Below, piece by piece: positions 39,855 to 49,191 of a DNA stretch of 64,000 nucleotides. The DNA comes from Megasphaera sp. Lineage in GTDB: Bacteria > Bacillota > Negativicutes > Veillonellales > Megasphaeraceae. The stretch's first letter is position 1. Every line of letters starts with the position of its first letter. Below the pieces are notes generated by a model. That model worked only from the letters and a program-made list of their open reading frames with translations, ran no database searches and had not been told where the DNA came from. Position numbers and translations under genes: made by a program. The stretch is taken from assembly GCA_022641375.1 (NCBI GenBank), contig JALCDF010000002.1, positions 1-64,000 of the forward strand, written 5' to 3'.

Positions 39855-40715
39855 ATGCTGAATGAAAAAAATGGAATTTCTTATATTACATTTTCTGTTT
39901 TTGATTCATATAAAATAACTGCGGCCGTATCGGCACGCAAGGGTGGGGTGAGCACCGGCTCATTTGCATCACTGAATATGAGTTTTGCCAGCGGGGATGA
40001 CCCTGCCAATGTATTAGAAAACCGGAAAAAGTTTTTGACGGCTCTCCATATAGATCCGACCCAGCTGATTTGCTGTAATCAGATCCATGGTACCAATGTC
40101 GTTACAGTAGGCAGAGAATTATGCGGCCGCGGTTCCGATACGACCAAAGAAGCCATTGAAGCCTGTGATGGGATTATGACCAATGAACCGGGAGTTCCTA
40201 TTTCCATGAATTTTGGCGACTGTACGCCGTTGTTGTTCTTTGACCCTGTGCATCAGGTCATTGCTGTCAGTCATGGCGGCTGGCGGGGAACGGCACAGAA
40301 TATCGTTGCGGTCACCTTGCAGAAAATGCACTCGTCGTATGGTACGTGTATTTCCGATGTTCATGCGGCTGTCGGACCGGCTATCGGGAAATGCTGTTTT
40401 GAAGTGGGGCAGGATGTCATCGATGCTTTCCTGTCTATTTTCTCACAGGAAGATATAAAGGCATTGTCTACCGATGACGGCGATGGAAAATATCATTTTG
40501 ATTTACCGGCAGCGAATAAGAAACTGATGTTAAAAGCCGGTATCCTGCCGGAAAACCTGGAAGTATCCGATCTTTGTACCTGTTGTCACGAAGATTTGTT
40601 CTATTCATACCGCCGTTCCTCCAAAGCCGGTGAAAAATCGGGCCGTCATATGGCAGTCATGCAATTGATGGAAACCTCGACGCCGCAAGGGGACGGAAGT
40701 GCTGATGGTGAATGA
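39855..40715 (+). CDS. pgeF: Peptidoglycan editing factor PgeF (laccase-domain/YfiH)
   Basis: SARKGGVSTGSFASLNMSFASGDD, NQIHGTNVVTV, DCTPLLFFDPVHQVIAVSHGGWRGT. Confidence 0.94.
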   Translation: MLNEKNGISYITFSVFDSYKITAAVSARKGGVSTGSFASLNMSFASGDDPANVLENRKKFLTALHIDPTQLICCNQIHGTNVVTVGRELCGRGSDTTKEAIEACDGIMTNEPGVPISMNFGDCTPLLFFDPVHQVIAVSHGGWRGTAQNIVAVTLQKMHSSYGTCISDVHAAVGPAIGKCCFEVGQDVIDAFLSIFSQEDIKALSTDDGDGKYHFDLPAANKKLMLKAGILPENLEVSDLCTCCHEDLFYSYRRSSKAGEKSGRHMAVMQLMETSTPQGDGSADGE

Positions 40716-42882
40716 TATCCGCATCATTCGGGGCAGGTATGTCAGGCCGGATACGGATACGGCATTGCGTCTGGCCGGATATCAGCCCGGCCCGGCGTGG
40801 GACAAGGCCGGCGATATATGCCGGACCCTGATTCCCGATGTACGGCGTTCTGTCCAGGCGAAAGCAGCCCTTTCATTTGCTGTGGCGAAAGACGGGAATA
40901 AAAGATTGTATGTCATCACGACGCTGGGAGCGGTTGTCAGTCAGCGGAATGAACAATATTTCCAGGCCGGCCGGGACGTGGAAGCGCTGTTGTTCGGAGC
41001 ATTGGCGGATAGCTGCCTGTTTGCCTTTGAAAAACAGCTGCTGCCTCAGATCCGGCAAATCTGCCTGGAAAAAGGTGTCGGTATCGAACGGCGCCATGAA
41101 GCTGGCGTAGATATTCCGCTGGCAGTACAGGATGAAGCTGTCCTGGCGGTAGCCGGAGAGCGCACATTGGGTGTTACTGTCAGCAAAAATCATGTCATGT
41201 CGCCGGGCAAGTCCTTGTGCCTGATCTTTGATCTGACGCCGGATACCCATCAGTTCCATATGGAGCATGATTGCCGTACTTGCAGTCAGCAGGATTGTTC
41301 TATGCGTTCCCTGCCGCCGCAACAACCGGCGGATACGCGGGGACGGGTTATGGTTTGTCCGGCAGGAATGACGATATTGAACTATATACAGCAGCAGGGA
41401 GTGTCTCTGGCTGTGCATTGCGGCGGCAAAGGGATTTGTGGTGCCTGTCGTGTCCGTGTATGTAAAGGCCGGGTGCCGGATACGCCGGAAGACCGGGCTT
41501 TTTTTTCGGCCGACGATATCAGACTGGGCTGGCGGCTAGCTTGTTGTGCCGTTCCTGCGGAAGAAGCAGAAATCATGGTACCGGCATATACAGAAAATCC
41601 GTTGGCGGCCGTAGGCGAAGAAGGGTTTTCCGCTGCTATAGAACATACGGTCTCACCAGATCATACTTATGGGATTGCCATAGATATCGGAACGACGACA
41701 TTAGCGGCGGCTCTTGTGGATATGACGACAGCAAAGCTGGTACATACCGTTACAGCGGCGAACAGTCAGCGCGTATATGGTGCCGATGTCGTGAGCCGTA
41801 TGGCCGCTGCCGGCCGGGGCTGCGGTCCGGGACTGCAGCATGCGGTGCAACAGGATTTGGTATGTGCCATGGGCAGTATATTGGAACGATATCAGGGTAT
41901 CCATCCCGGCCGGGTGGCTATTTCGGCGAATACGACCATGCAGCACCTGCTCATGGGATATTCCTGTGAAGGGTTGGGAGAATGGCCGTTTCATCCCGTC
42001 TCGTTAGGCGGCCGGACGCTGGTGTGGGACGATGTATTTACCGAACGGCTGGATGATATGGCACCCGGCTGTTCCGTACAGCTGCTGCCCGGTATCAGTA
42101 CGTATGTAGGGGCTGATATCGTTGCCGGATTATGGCATTGTCATATCGATCAGTCGGCCGGACTGTCATTATTTATTGATATGGGGACTAATGGGGAAAT
42201 GGCGCTGGGGGACAGACGGCATATCCTTGTCACTTCGACTTCGGCCGGGCCGGCGCTGGAAGGTGGTCATCTATCCTGCGGCATCGGTTCCGTAGCCGGA
42301 GCGATTTGCAGTGTTTCCCTGTCTGACGGACAGATACATATAGAAACAATCGGTCATGGTGCGCCGGTAGGTCTTTGCGGTACCGGCGTCATTGAAGGCA
42401 TGGCGGCACTGTTGGAAAACGGCTATGTCGATGCGACCGGGAAATTACGGGATCCGTATTTTGCTGCTGGCTTTGCGTTTGCTCATCGTCCGGATGGCAA
42501 AGCTATCGGATTCAACCAGGAAGATATCCGGGATATCCAGATGGCTAAAGGGGCTATCCGGGCCGGTATGGAAACATTGCTGCATGAATGGGGTGCAGTA
42601 TATGCGGATGTACAGCACGTATATCTGGCCGGTGGGTTCGGATATTATCTGGATCCGCAGAAAGCCGCGGTCATCGGGCTGCTGCCCCATGAACTGGCGG
42701 GCCGCACAATCGCTGTCGGCAATACGTCCCTGGCGGGAGCCGCCGACGTACTGACAGAGGATAGGGCGTGGAATGGGATGAAGGCTATCGCCTCGTCAGC
42801 CCGGGAAATCATATTAGGCAACATGCCGGAGTTTCAGGAATTATATATTCGACATATGGAATTTTCTGGTATATACAGGTAA
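40699..42882 (+). CDS. Corrinoid-protein reductive activator: N-terminal MetH-activation-like domain, 2Fe-2S ferredoxin, C-terminal RACE/DUF4445 ASKHA domain
   Basis: N-terminus GVTVSKNHVMSPGKSLCLIFDL...CRTCSQQDCSMR; ferredoxin CGGKGICGACRVRVCKG...LACCA; ASKHA GIAIDIGTTTLAAALVDM...FIDMGTNGEMALGDRRHILVTSTSAGPALEGG. Confidence 0.88.
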   Translation: MLMVNDIRIIRGRYVRPDTDTALRLAGYQPGPAWDKAGDICRTLIPDVRRSVQAKAALSFAVAKDGNKRLYVITTLGAVVSQRNEQYFQAGRDVEALLFGALADSCLFAFEKQLLPQIRQICLEKGVGIERRHEAGVDIPLAVQDEAVLAVAGERTLGVTVSKNHVMSPGKSLCLIFDLTPDTHQFHMEHDCRTCSQQDCSMRSLPPQQPADTRGRVMVCPAGMTILNYIQQQGVSLAVHCGGKGICGACRVRVCKGRVPDTPEDRAFFSADDIRLGWRLACCAVPAEEAEIMVPAYTENPLAAVGEEGFSAAIEHTVSPDHTYGIAIDIGTTTLAAALVDMTTAKLVHTVTAANSQRVYGADVVSRMAAAGRGCGPGLQHAVQQDLVCAMGSILERYQGIHPGRVAISANTTMQHLLMGYSCEGLGEWPFHPVSLGGRTLVWDDVFTERLDDMAPGCSVQLLPGISTYVGADIVAGLWHCHIDQSAGLSLFIDMGTNGEMALGDRRHILVTSTSAGPALEGGHLSCGIGSVAGAICSVSLSDGQIHIETIGHGAPVGLCGTGVIEGMAALLENGYVDATGKLRDPYFAAGFAFAHRPDGKAIGFNQEDIRDIQMAKGAIRAGMETLLHEWGAVYADVQHVYLAGGFGYYLDPQKAAVIGLLPHELAGRTIAVGNTSLAGAADVLTEDRAWNGMKAIASSAREIILGNMPEFQELYIRHMEFSGIYR

Positions 42883-42930
42883 AAAAGAAAACGTCTGTAA
42901 AAAACGCATCAGGGGAGAAGGAATCGTAAT

Positions 42931-45399
42931 ATGACAAGGGAAGAATTTCAACAGTTACTGGCTGAAGGCATCGTTATTCTCGATGGGGCTACAGGGACTA
43001 ATTTACAAAAAGCAGGTATGCCTGTCGGCGTCTGCCCGGAACAATGGATACTGGAAAATCCGGAAGTACTCCTGCACCTGCAGCGTCAATTCGTGTCTGC
43101 CGGTGCTCAGATCTTGTATGCGCCTACCTTTACGGGGAACCGCATCAAGCTCGGGGAATACGGCCTTGAAAATCGTCTGACGGAAATCAATACGGGATTG
43201 GTCCGCTTGTGTAAACAGGCGGCTGCCGGCAAGGCATATGTTGCCGGTGACCTGACGATGACCGGACAGCAGCTGTATCCCATGGGCAATCTGTCATTTG
43301 ACGAATTGGTGGAAATCTATACCGAACAGGCGTCTGTCCTGTATAAAGCCGGCGTAGATTTGTTTATCATTGAAACCATGATGAGCCTCCAGGAAACACG
43401 GGCCGCGGTTTTGGCAGTCAAGGGAGTCTGTGATCTGCCGGTGATGGCGACGCTGACGCTGGAAGAAGATGGCCGTACGCTCTATGGTACACCACCCGAA
43501 GCGGCTGTCGTCGTTTTGCAGAGCCTGGGCGTCGATGCGGTCGGCCTGAACTGTTCTACCGGTCCGGCCGATATGGCTGTCCAAATTGCCACGATGTACG
43601 AATATGCCGATATCCCCCTCATTGCGAAACCGAATGCGGGTCTGCCGGAACTCATCGATGGGCACACGGTCTATCGGACGACTCCGGAAGAATTTGCTGC
43701 TGATGGTAAACTGTTGATTGACGCCGGCGCCCATATTGTCGGTGGCTGCTGTGGTTCTACGCCGGAACATTTGCGCTGCTTGGCAGCGGCGGTACGGACC
43801 ATGACGCCTAAAACCGTCCATGCCGCAAAACGGCGTGTACTGGCATCGGAACGGCAGGTAGTCCCGGTAGATATGGATGGATCGTTCCAGGTCATCGGTG
43901 AACGAATCAATCCGACGGGGAAAAAGAAACTCCAGGCCGAATTACGGGCAGGAAAAATGGACATGGTCCGGGCGTTTGCCCGTCAGCAGGAACAGAACGG
44001 TGCGGCCATCCTGGATGTCAACATGGGGACGAACGGCATAGACGAAAAGGAAATGATGATACGTTCTATCTATGAAATCACGGCTGTGACCGGATTGCCT
44101 TTATGCATCGATTCCAGTTTCCCCGAAGTAATCGAAGCGGCGCTGCGAATCTATCCGGGGCGGGCTCTGATTAATTCCATTTCGTATGAAACGGAAAAGA
44201 GAAACCGCCTGTTGCCGCTGGCTAAAAAGTACGGCGCCATGTTCATCGCCCTGCCATTGTCAGATGAAGGGATTCCCAAGACACTGGCGGATAAACACGC
44301 CATCCTCCATGATTTGCTGGCTGAAGCCGGGACATATGGTTTTACCGTAGAAGATATCATTGTCGATGGATTGGTTGCTACTGTCGGTGCGGCTCCGACG
44401 GCGGCGTTGGACTGTATGGCTACGTTTCAACATTGCCGGAATGATTTACAGGTACCGACGGTCTGCGGGCTGTCTAATATTTCCTTCGGTCTGCCCGACC
44501 GCATGTATGTGAACATGACCTTCTTGGCCATGGCGATTGCCAATGGCCTTACGATGGCAATCGCCAATCCATCGCAGGATTTACTCATGAATGCCGCAGC
44601 AGCGGCCAACATGCTGATGAACAAACCTGGCAGTGATATTGCTTATATTCAGCGGATGCAGCAGTTCGATAAAAAAAAAGCAGAGAAGAAACTGCAAATA
44701 CAGGCAGAACGGACTGTCAAATCAGATGGACCGGTATCGGCAGCGCCGTCGGGAAATAACGAAAAAGATGCCCTGGCAGATAATGCCGTATACAAAGCCG
44801 TATTGGACGGTGAAAAGGAACAGGTGGTCCGTTGTGCGCAGGGGGAGCTGCAGCGGGGCAGGGCCCCGGAGAAAATCATAGCTGATTTCCTGATACCAGC
44901 AATCAATAAAGTGGGCGATCTCTATGACCGGAAAGTCTATTTTTTACCGCAGCTCATTGCCAGTGCCAGCACGATGGAAAAAGCCATTGCCTATCTGGAA
45001 CCGTTGATCAGTCATGATAAGCAGGGGCGGGAAATGCCTACTGTCGTGATTGCGACGGTAGAAGGCGATGTCCATGATATCGGTAAGAATCTGGTGGCGT
45101 TGATGCTGCGTAACTATGGATATAAGGTAATCGATATGGGCAAGGACGTGCCTGCTGCTCAAATCGTCCAGACCGCAGTCGACCATCAGGCGGCAGTCAT
45201 CGGACTGTCAGCGCTGATGACTACGACGATGATGCATATGAAAGATGTAATCGAAGAAGCAGCGAAGAAACAGTATACCGGCAAGATCATTATCGGTGGA
45301 GCTGCTGTTACGCCCAGCTTTTCTGATGAAATCGGTGCTGACGGCTATTCCAAGGATGCGGCAGAATGTGTAAAATTAGTGGGCCGTTTGCTGGCATAG
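42931..45399 (+). CDS. metH: Cobalamin-dependent methionine synthase lacking the AdoMet activation domain
   Basis: Hcy domain (ILDGATGTNLQ, VGGCCGSTPEH), pterin domain (VIGERINPTG), B12 domain (EGDVHDIGKNLVALML); ends right after the B12 domain at 822 aa. Confidence 0.93.
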   Translation: MTREEFQQLLAEGIVILDGATGTNLQKAGMPVGVCPEQWILENPEVLLHLQRQFVSAGAQILYAPTFTGNRIKLGEYGLENRLTEINTGLVRLCKQAAAGKAYVAGDLTMTGQQLYPMGNLSFDELVEIYTEQASVLYKAGVDLFIIETMMSLQETRAAVLAVKGVCDLPVMATLTLEEDGRTLYGTPPEAAVVVLQSLGVDAVGLNCSTGPADMAVQIATMYEYADIPLIAKPNAGLPELIDGHTVYRTTPEEFAADGKLLIDAGAHIVGGCCGSTPEHLRCLAAAVRTMTPKTVHAAKRRVLASERQVVPVDMDGSFQVIGERINPTGKKKLQAELRAGKMDMVRAFARQQEQNGAAILDVNMGTNGIDEKEMMIRSIYEITAVTGLPLCIDSSFPEVIEAALRIYPGRALINSISYETEKRNRLLPLAKKYGAMFIALPLSDEGIPKTLADKHAILHDLLAEAGTYGFTVEDIIVDGLVATVGAAPTAALDCMATFQHCRNDLQVPTVCGLSNISFGLPDRMYVNMTFLAMAIANGLTMAIANPSQDLLMNAAAAANMLMNKPGSDIAYIQRMQQFDKKKAEKKLQIQAERTVKSDGPVSAAPSGNNEKDALADNAVYKAVLDGEKEQVVRCAQGELQRGRAPEKIIADFLIPAINKVGDLYDRKVYFLPQLIASASTMEKAIAYLEPLISHDKQGREMPTVVIATVEGDVHDIGKNLVALMLRNYGYKVIDMGKDVPAAQIVQTAVDHQAAVIGLSALMTTTMMHMKDVIEEAAKKQYTGKIIIGGAAVTPSFSDEIGADGYSKDAAECVKLVGRLLA

Positions 45400-45415
45400 A
45401 AAAGGAGAATCTGGT

Positions 45416-46393
45416 ATGGAACAAATTCACTATCGGTGGGCGGCACTGGGCGTCGGGGTCATAGGCAATGAACTGGCCCGGGCGCAGCAGGCAATGGGCG
45501 GGAACCTGTACAGTGTCGGTAACCGGACCCATGCCAAAGCGGTGGCATTTGCGGAAACGTATGGTATCGGCAAAGTATATGACAAGCCTGAGGATATATT
45601 TGCTGATCCGGCTGTAGACATCGTCTATATTTCTACGCCGCACAATACCCACATGCAGTATATATTACCGGCGCTGGCAGCGGGAAAACATGTGTTGTGC
45701 GAAAAAGCGATTACCTTGAACAGCGATGAACTGGACCGGGCGGCAGCCTGCGCTAAAGAGCATCATGTCGTCCTGGCAGAAGCGATGACGTTGTATCACA
45801 TGCCTCTGTATAAAGAACTAACTTCCCGTATCCGCAGCGGCAAATTGGGACCGTTGCGCATGATACAGATGAATTTTGGCAGTTATAAAGAGTATGATAT
45901 GACGAACCGTTTCTTCAATCGTCACCTGGCCGGCGGGGCCTTGCTGGATATCGGTGTCTATGCTTTATCGTTTGTCCGCTGGTTCATGACATCCACACCG
46001 GATCAAATTTTGTCCCAGGTAAAATATGCTCCCAGCGGTGTCGATGAACAAGCCGGCATATTGCTCCAGAACAAAGAAGGTGAAATGGCAACGGTCACCT
46101 TGTCCCTCCATGCCAAACAGCCCAAACGGGGACTGTTGGTATTCGATAAGGGATATATAGAAATATATGATTATCCCCGGGGCATGACTGCGGTTTTGAC
46201 CGATACGGCTACGGGCCGTACACAACAGATTACAGAAGGGCGTACCGATCAGGCCTTATGCTATGAAGTGGCAGATATGGAAAAAGCAGTCAGCGGCCAT
46301 GGTTCCATGCATCTGGATTATACGACGGACGTAATGGCTATGATGACCCGGATGCGCCGGGATTGGCATATGACATATCCGGAAGAAGAGTAA
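45416..46393 (+). CDS. Gfo/Idh/MocA family oxidoreductase
   Basis: Rossmann N-terminus, VYISTPHNTHMQYILPALAAGKHVLCEKAITLN. Confidence 0.9.
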   Translation: MEQIHYRWAALGVGVIGNELARAQQAMGGNLYSVGNRTHAKAVAFAETYGIGKVYDKPEDIFADPAVDIVYISTPHNTHMQYILPALAAGKHVLCEKAITLNSDELDRAAACAKEHHVVLAEAMTLYHMPLYKELTSRIRSGKLGPLRMIQMNFGSYKEYDMTNRFFNRHLAGGALLDIGVYALSFVRWFMTSTPDQILSQVKYAPSGVDEQAGILLQNKEGEMATVTLSLHAKQPKRGLLVFDKGYIEIYDYPRGMTAVLTDTATGRTQQITEGRTDQALCYEVADMEKAVSGHGSMHLDYTTDVMAMMTRMRRDWHMTYPEEE

Positions 46394-46401
46394 GGATATA
46401 T

Positions 46402-46450
46402 AAAAGGGTACCCGCATCGGCAATGAAGCTGATGCGGGTACCCTTTTTCA
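46402..46450. terminator. Rho-independent terminator (near-symmetric)
   Basis: AAAGGGTACCCGCATC-GGCAATGAAGCT-GATGCGGGTACCCTTTTT. Confidence 0.88.
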
Positions 46451-46464
46451 GGTAGCTTAATTTT

Positions 46465-47220
46465 TTATTTACGACGGCGGGATGGTGTAATGATCCCGGT
46501 ATCGATTAAATTCTGACTGGTTGTCATATCCTTCGTTTCGGTATCATAATTTGCATATACCAGAGGGGAATCGAAGGTATCACCGGCGAGGAGGGCTTGT
46601 TTGGCAACCGGACCCTGTGGTTCGATGATGACATGGGCATCCCGGTGGGCATCCATGAATGATTTGGCGGCGCCTTTCATAGCGTCGATATCAGCCTGGG
46701 ATTCGACCGGTTCTATGAGATGAAACGTGGTGATTTCCATATAATCGGGAATGGCTTCCATTTTTTCTAATACTTTTTCCGGTGAGGTATGAGGTTCCAG
46801 GCGGATGGTAATAATAGGGATGACGCCATTATCGATAGCCCGTTCGGAAACGGTATCCATATGATCTTCATCCAACGTCGAATCGATTTCTACACAGTCG
46901 GCCAGGCAGGTCTGTACGGCAAACAACAAGATGTTGGCATAATCCCGTTCCGTTCGGAAATATTCCGGTAAATTCGATGGCGTACAAGAAAATATCAGAT
47001 GGGATTCTGCCGATTCCTTGACAATAATCAGCATGGCATTCCATACGGTAGAAAAATTCATGATACCGTTAAACTGATCAGCATGGAACTGGATGACATC
47101 AAAAGGCGTCTTCATGAGATCCTGTGTGGCGGATCCCAAATCCGTCACTGTTTCTTCATGAAGTTGTACGCAAATCTGTGGCTTTTTTTCGTTAAAGTGC
47201 AAACCTCGTAAATGAGACAT
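46465..47220 (-). CDS. AroD-like (type I 3-dehydroquinate dehydratase fold) protein, probably catalytically inactive
   Basis: MSHLRGLHFNEKKPQICVQLHEETVTDLGS...DVIQFHADQF...LIFSCTPSNL...VEIDSTLD...; follows the AroD motif order with catalytic positions substituted. Start at 47220; the ORF track runs into the tRNA. Confidence 0.5.
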   Translation of the reverse strand: MSHLRGLHFNEKKPQICVQLHEETVTDLGSATQDLMKTPFDVIQFHADQFNGIMNFSTVWNAMLIIVKESAESHLIFSCTPSNLPEYFRTERDYANILLFAVQTCLADCVEIDSTLDEDHMDTVSERAIDNGVIPIITIRLEPHTSPEKVLEKMEAIPDYMEITTFHLIEPVESQADIDAMKGAAKSFMDAHRDAHVIIEPQGPVAKQALLAGDTFDSPLVYANYDTETKDMTTSQNLIDTGIITPSRRRK

Positions 47221-47249
47221 GACAGGCTTACCTCCTTGTTTTGCATATA

Positions 47250-47277
47250 AATAAAGAGCAGCCCCGAGGCTGCTCTG
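47250..47277 (-). terminator. Hairpin downstream of tRNA-Arg(CCG), probable terminator
   Basis: On the minus strand AGAGCAGCC-TCGG-GGCTGCTCT followed by TTTATTTAT. Confidence 0.65.
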
Positions 47278-47279
47278 TT

Positions 47280-47354
47280 TGGTGCGCCTAGAAGGATTCG
47301 AACCTTCGCACCCGGTTCCGGAGACCGGTGCTCTATCCCCTGAGCTATAGGCGC
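47280..47354 (-). tRNA. tRNA-Arg (anticodon CCG)
   Basis: Reverse complement GCGCCTATAGCTCAGGGGATAGAGCACCGGTCTCCGGAACCGGGTGCGAAGGTTCGAATCCTTCTAGGCGCACCA; cloverleaf, CCA encoded. Confidence 0.95.
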
Positions 47355-47437
47355 ATGAACGCACTAAAATAGTACCTTATAATACTAACACATGCGCAAC
47401 ATGATTGCAAGTGTTTTTAAGATTAAAGGAGGAAATG

Positions 47438-47583
47438 CAGTTGTTGGTTGTTAAGGAAAAAAGCGGTTGTTGGTTGTTGAGGAAAAAAGCGGTTGTTAGT
47501 TCTTATATTAAAGAACCAAGAACTGCTTTTCCAAGAACCGCTCTTCCACAACAACCAACAACCAACAACCAACAACCAACAAC
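47438..47583. repeat. GTTGTTGG-type inverted-repeat element, copy 1
   Basis: (GTTGTTGGTTGTT..GGAAAAAAGCG)x2 GTTGTTAGTTCTT ... AAGAACTGCTTTTCCAAGAACCGCTCTTCCACAACAACCAACAACCAACAACCAACAACC: opposing arms. Confidence 0.75.
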
Positions 47584-47586
47584 TAT

Positions 47587-48306
47587 TTATTCAATATAGA
47601 ACGTCATGGTTACGGTTTCACTCATGGTAGTCGTTCCCGCTTCAATCGGCGTGGAATCAGCCATCTTGGCAGAAGCGAAGTTTATACCCTGCATCCCATA
47701 GGAGCGTTCATATGACGGGGAATTGCCGGAAACATTGATTTCCTTGACTCGTCCCAGTGATCCGCCGGCAGCGGTAGCAGCTGCATCGGCAGCACGACGG
47801 CCGTTGACAACGGCTTCTTTAATTAAATTGCTGCGGATCTGATCAGCTCGTTCGGTGGTAAAACGAAGGCCGCGGACATTATTGGCACCGGCATTACCAG
47901 CTTTGGAAATAATCCGGGTTACCATATCCAGATCCGTTACTTTGATTTGCAGATTGTTGGTGACTGTATAGGATACAATTTTATTACGGTTTTTTTCATC
48001 ATAATTCGGCGAGATATTAAATCCCGTTGTTTTCATATCCGTTTTGGCAATGCCCATGGCCTGGACGGCGCTGCTTACCTGATTCATGACGACATTGTTT
48101 TGGGAACGGGCTTTTTGAGCGTCTCCATCAGTAGATTCCATGCCGATGGTAATATACGCCGTATCAGGAGCCACTTCCTGCTGGGCATATCCGGTTACGT
48201 TGATGACAGCTGGTTCCGGTGCAGCCGCAAATGCAGGAGTCACAAAGAAAACAGATGATGTGACGAGTACTGCTGCCAGCCATTTTTTTACTGTTGCATG
48301 TTTCAT
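47587..48306 (-). CDS. SIMPL domain (DUF541) periplasmic protein
   Basis: Signal peptide; INVTGYAQQEVAPDTAYITIGMESTDGDAQKA...IKTTGFNISPNYDE-like pattern; start at 48306. Confidence 0.9.
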   Translation of the reverse strand: MKHATVKKWLAAVLVTSSVFFVTPAFAAAPEPAVINVTGYAQQEVAPDTAYITIGMESTDGDAQKARSQNNVVMNQVSSAVQAMGIAKTDMKTTGFNISPNYDEKNRNKIVSYTVTNNLQIKVTDLDMVTRIISKAGNAGANNVRGLRFTTERADQIRSNLIKEAVVNGRRAADAAATAAGGSLGRVKEINVSGNSPSYERSYGMQGINFASAKMADSTPIEAGTTTMSETVTMTFYIE

Positions 48307-48543
48307 AATTGAAGCCTCCTTATATACATCATAGTATGGCTGTATTATATCATATTCATCGGAATAAGTAATCCATAGTGTCATTTTTGGGGCGTATCGG
48401 CGGTTTCTCTGCATTTTGACCCGTACAGATAGGGAGAAATTTTGTTGTTTTTACAGATATCCTTCTTGTTGCGTCAGGCATTATCAAGTATAATGAGTAG
48501 TAACGTATACTTAAGACGTATAGAACTATCAAGGAGGATGTCT

Positions 48544-49170
48544 ATGTTCGATTTTAATGTATTGACGATTGTTGCCGGGGTACCAGGGCTGTTGATTGCG
48601 ATGGTTGTGCATGAATACGCTCATGCGCTGGCAGCTGAATATATGGGGGATGATACGCCGCGGATGATGGGACGGCTTACGTTGAATCCAATGGCCCACA
48701 TTGATCCCGTCGGTGCGCTTATGCTTTTGGTGGCGCAATTCGGCTGGGCCAAACCAGTGATGATTAATCCTAATAATTTCCGCAACTGGCGGCGCGGGGA
48801 AATCTGTGTATCCCTGGCCGGGCCGATGTCCAACCTGCTCACGGGATTTGTTGCCTTGTTGCTCCAGGTTATATTCATCAAGCTCCATTTGTTTTCCGGG
48901 ACGGCATTATCGACAGTATTGTCACTTATTGTCATATACAATATCAATTTCGCCATTTTTAATATGATTCCACTGCCGCCGTTGGATGGTTCGCGGGTCC
49001 TGATGTGTTTTTTGCCGGAAGAATGGAACTACAAACTGGCCAGTATCGAACGATATAGTTTCCTGATTTTGATCGGGTTGATGATGACACCGTTTTTTTC
49101 GTATATCCTCATCCCGTTACAACGTCTTATATTGGCGTTGTACAGTTTAGTATTATCACCCTTACTGTAA
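48544..49170 (+). CDS. Site-2 protease family (M50) membrane metalloprotease
   Basis: VVHEYAHALAAEYMGDDTPRMMGRLTLNPMAHIDPVGALML; FNMIPLPPLDGSRVL; start at 48544 after AAGGAGG. Confidence 0.93.
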   Translation: MFDFNVLTIVAGVPGLLIAMVVHEYAHALAAEYMGDDTPRMMGRLTLNPMAHIDPVGALMLLVAQFGWAKPVMINPNNFRNWRRGEICVSLAGPMSNLLTGFVALLLQVIFIKLHLFSGTALSTVLSLIVIYNINFAIFNMIPLPPLDGSRVLMCFLPEEWNYKLASIERYSFLILIGLMMTPFFSYILIPLQRLILALYSLVLSPLL

Positions 49171-49191
49171 GTGAAAAAGGGAGGAAGCGCT

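Noticed and set aside
46465-47364. 299-aa extension of the AroD-like ORF
   Set aside because: The extra N-terminus reads through tRNA-Arg(CCG); MSHLRG at 47220 is the plausible start.
47405-47599. 64-aa plus-strand ORF
   Set aside because: Translates the GTTGTTGG repeat element (LLVVKEKSGCWLL...QQPTTNNQQPTT); repeat-derived, not a gene.
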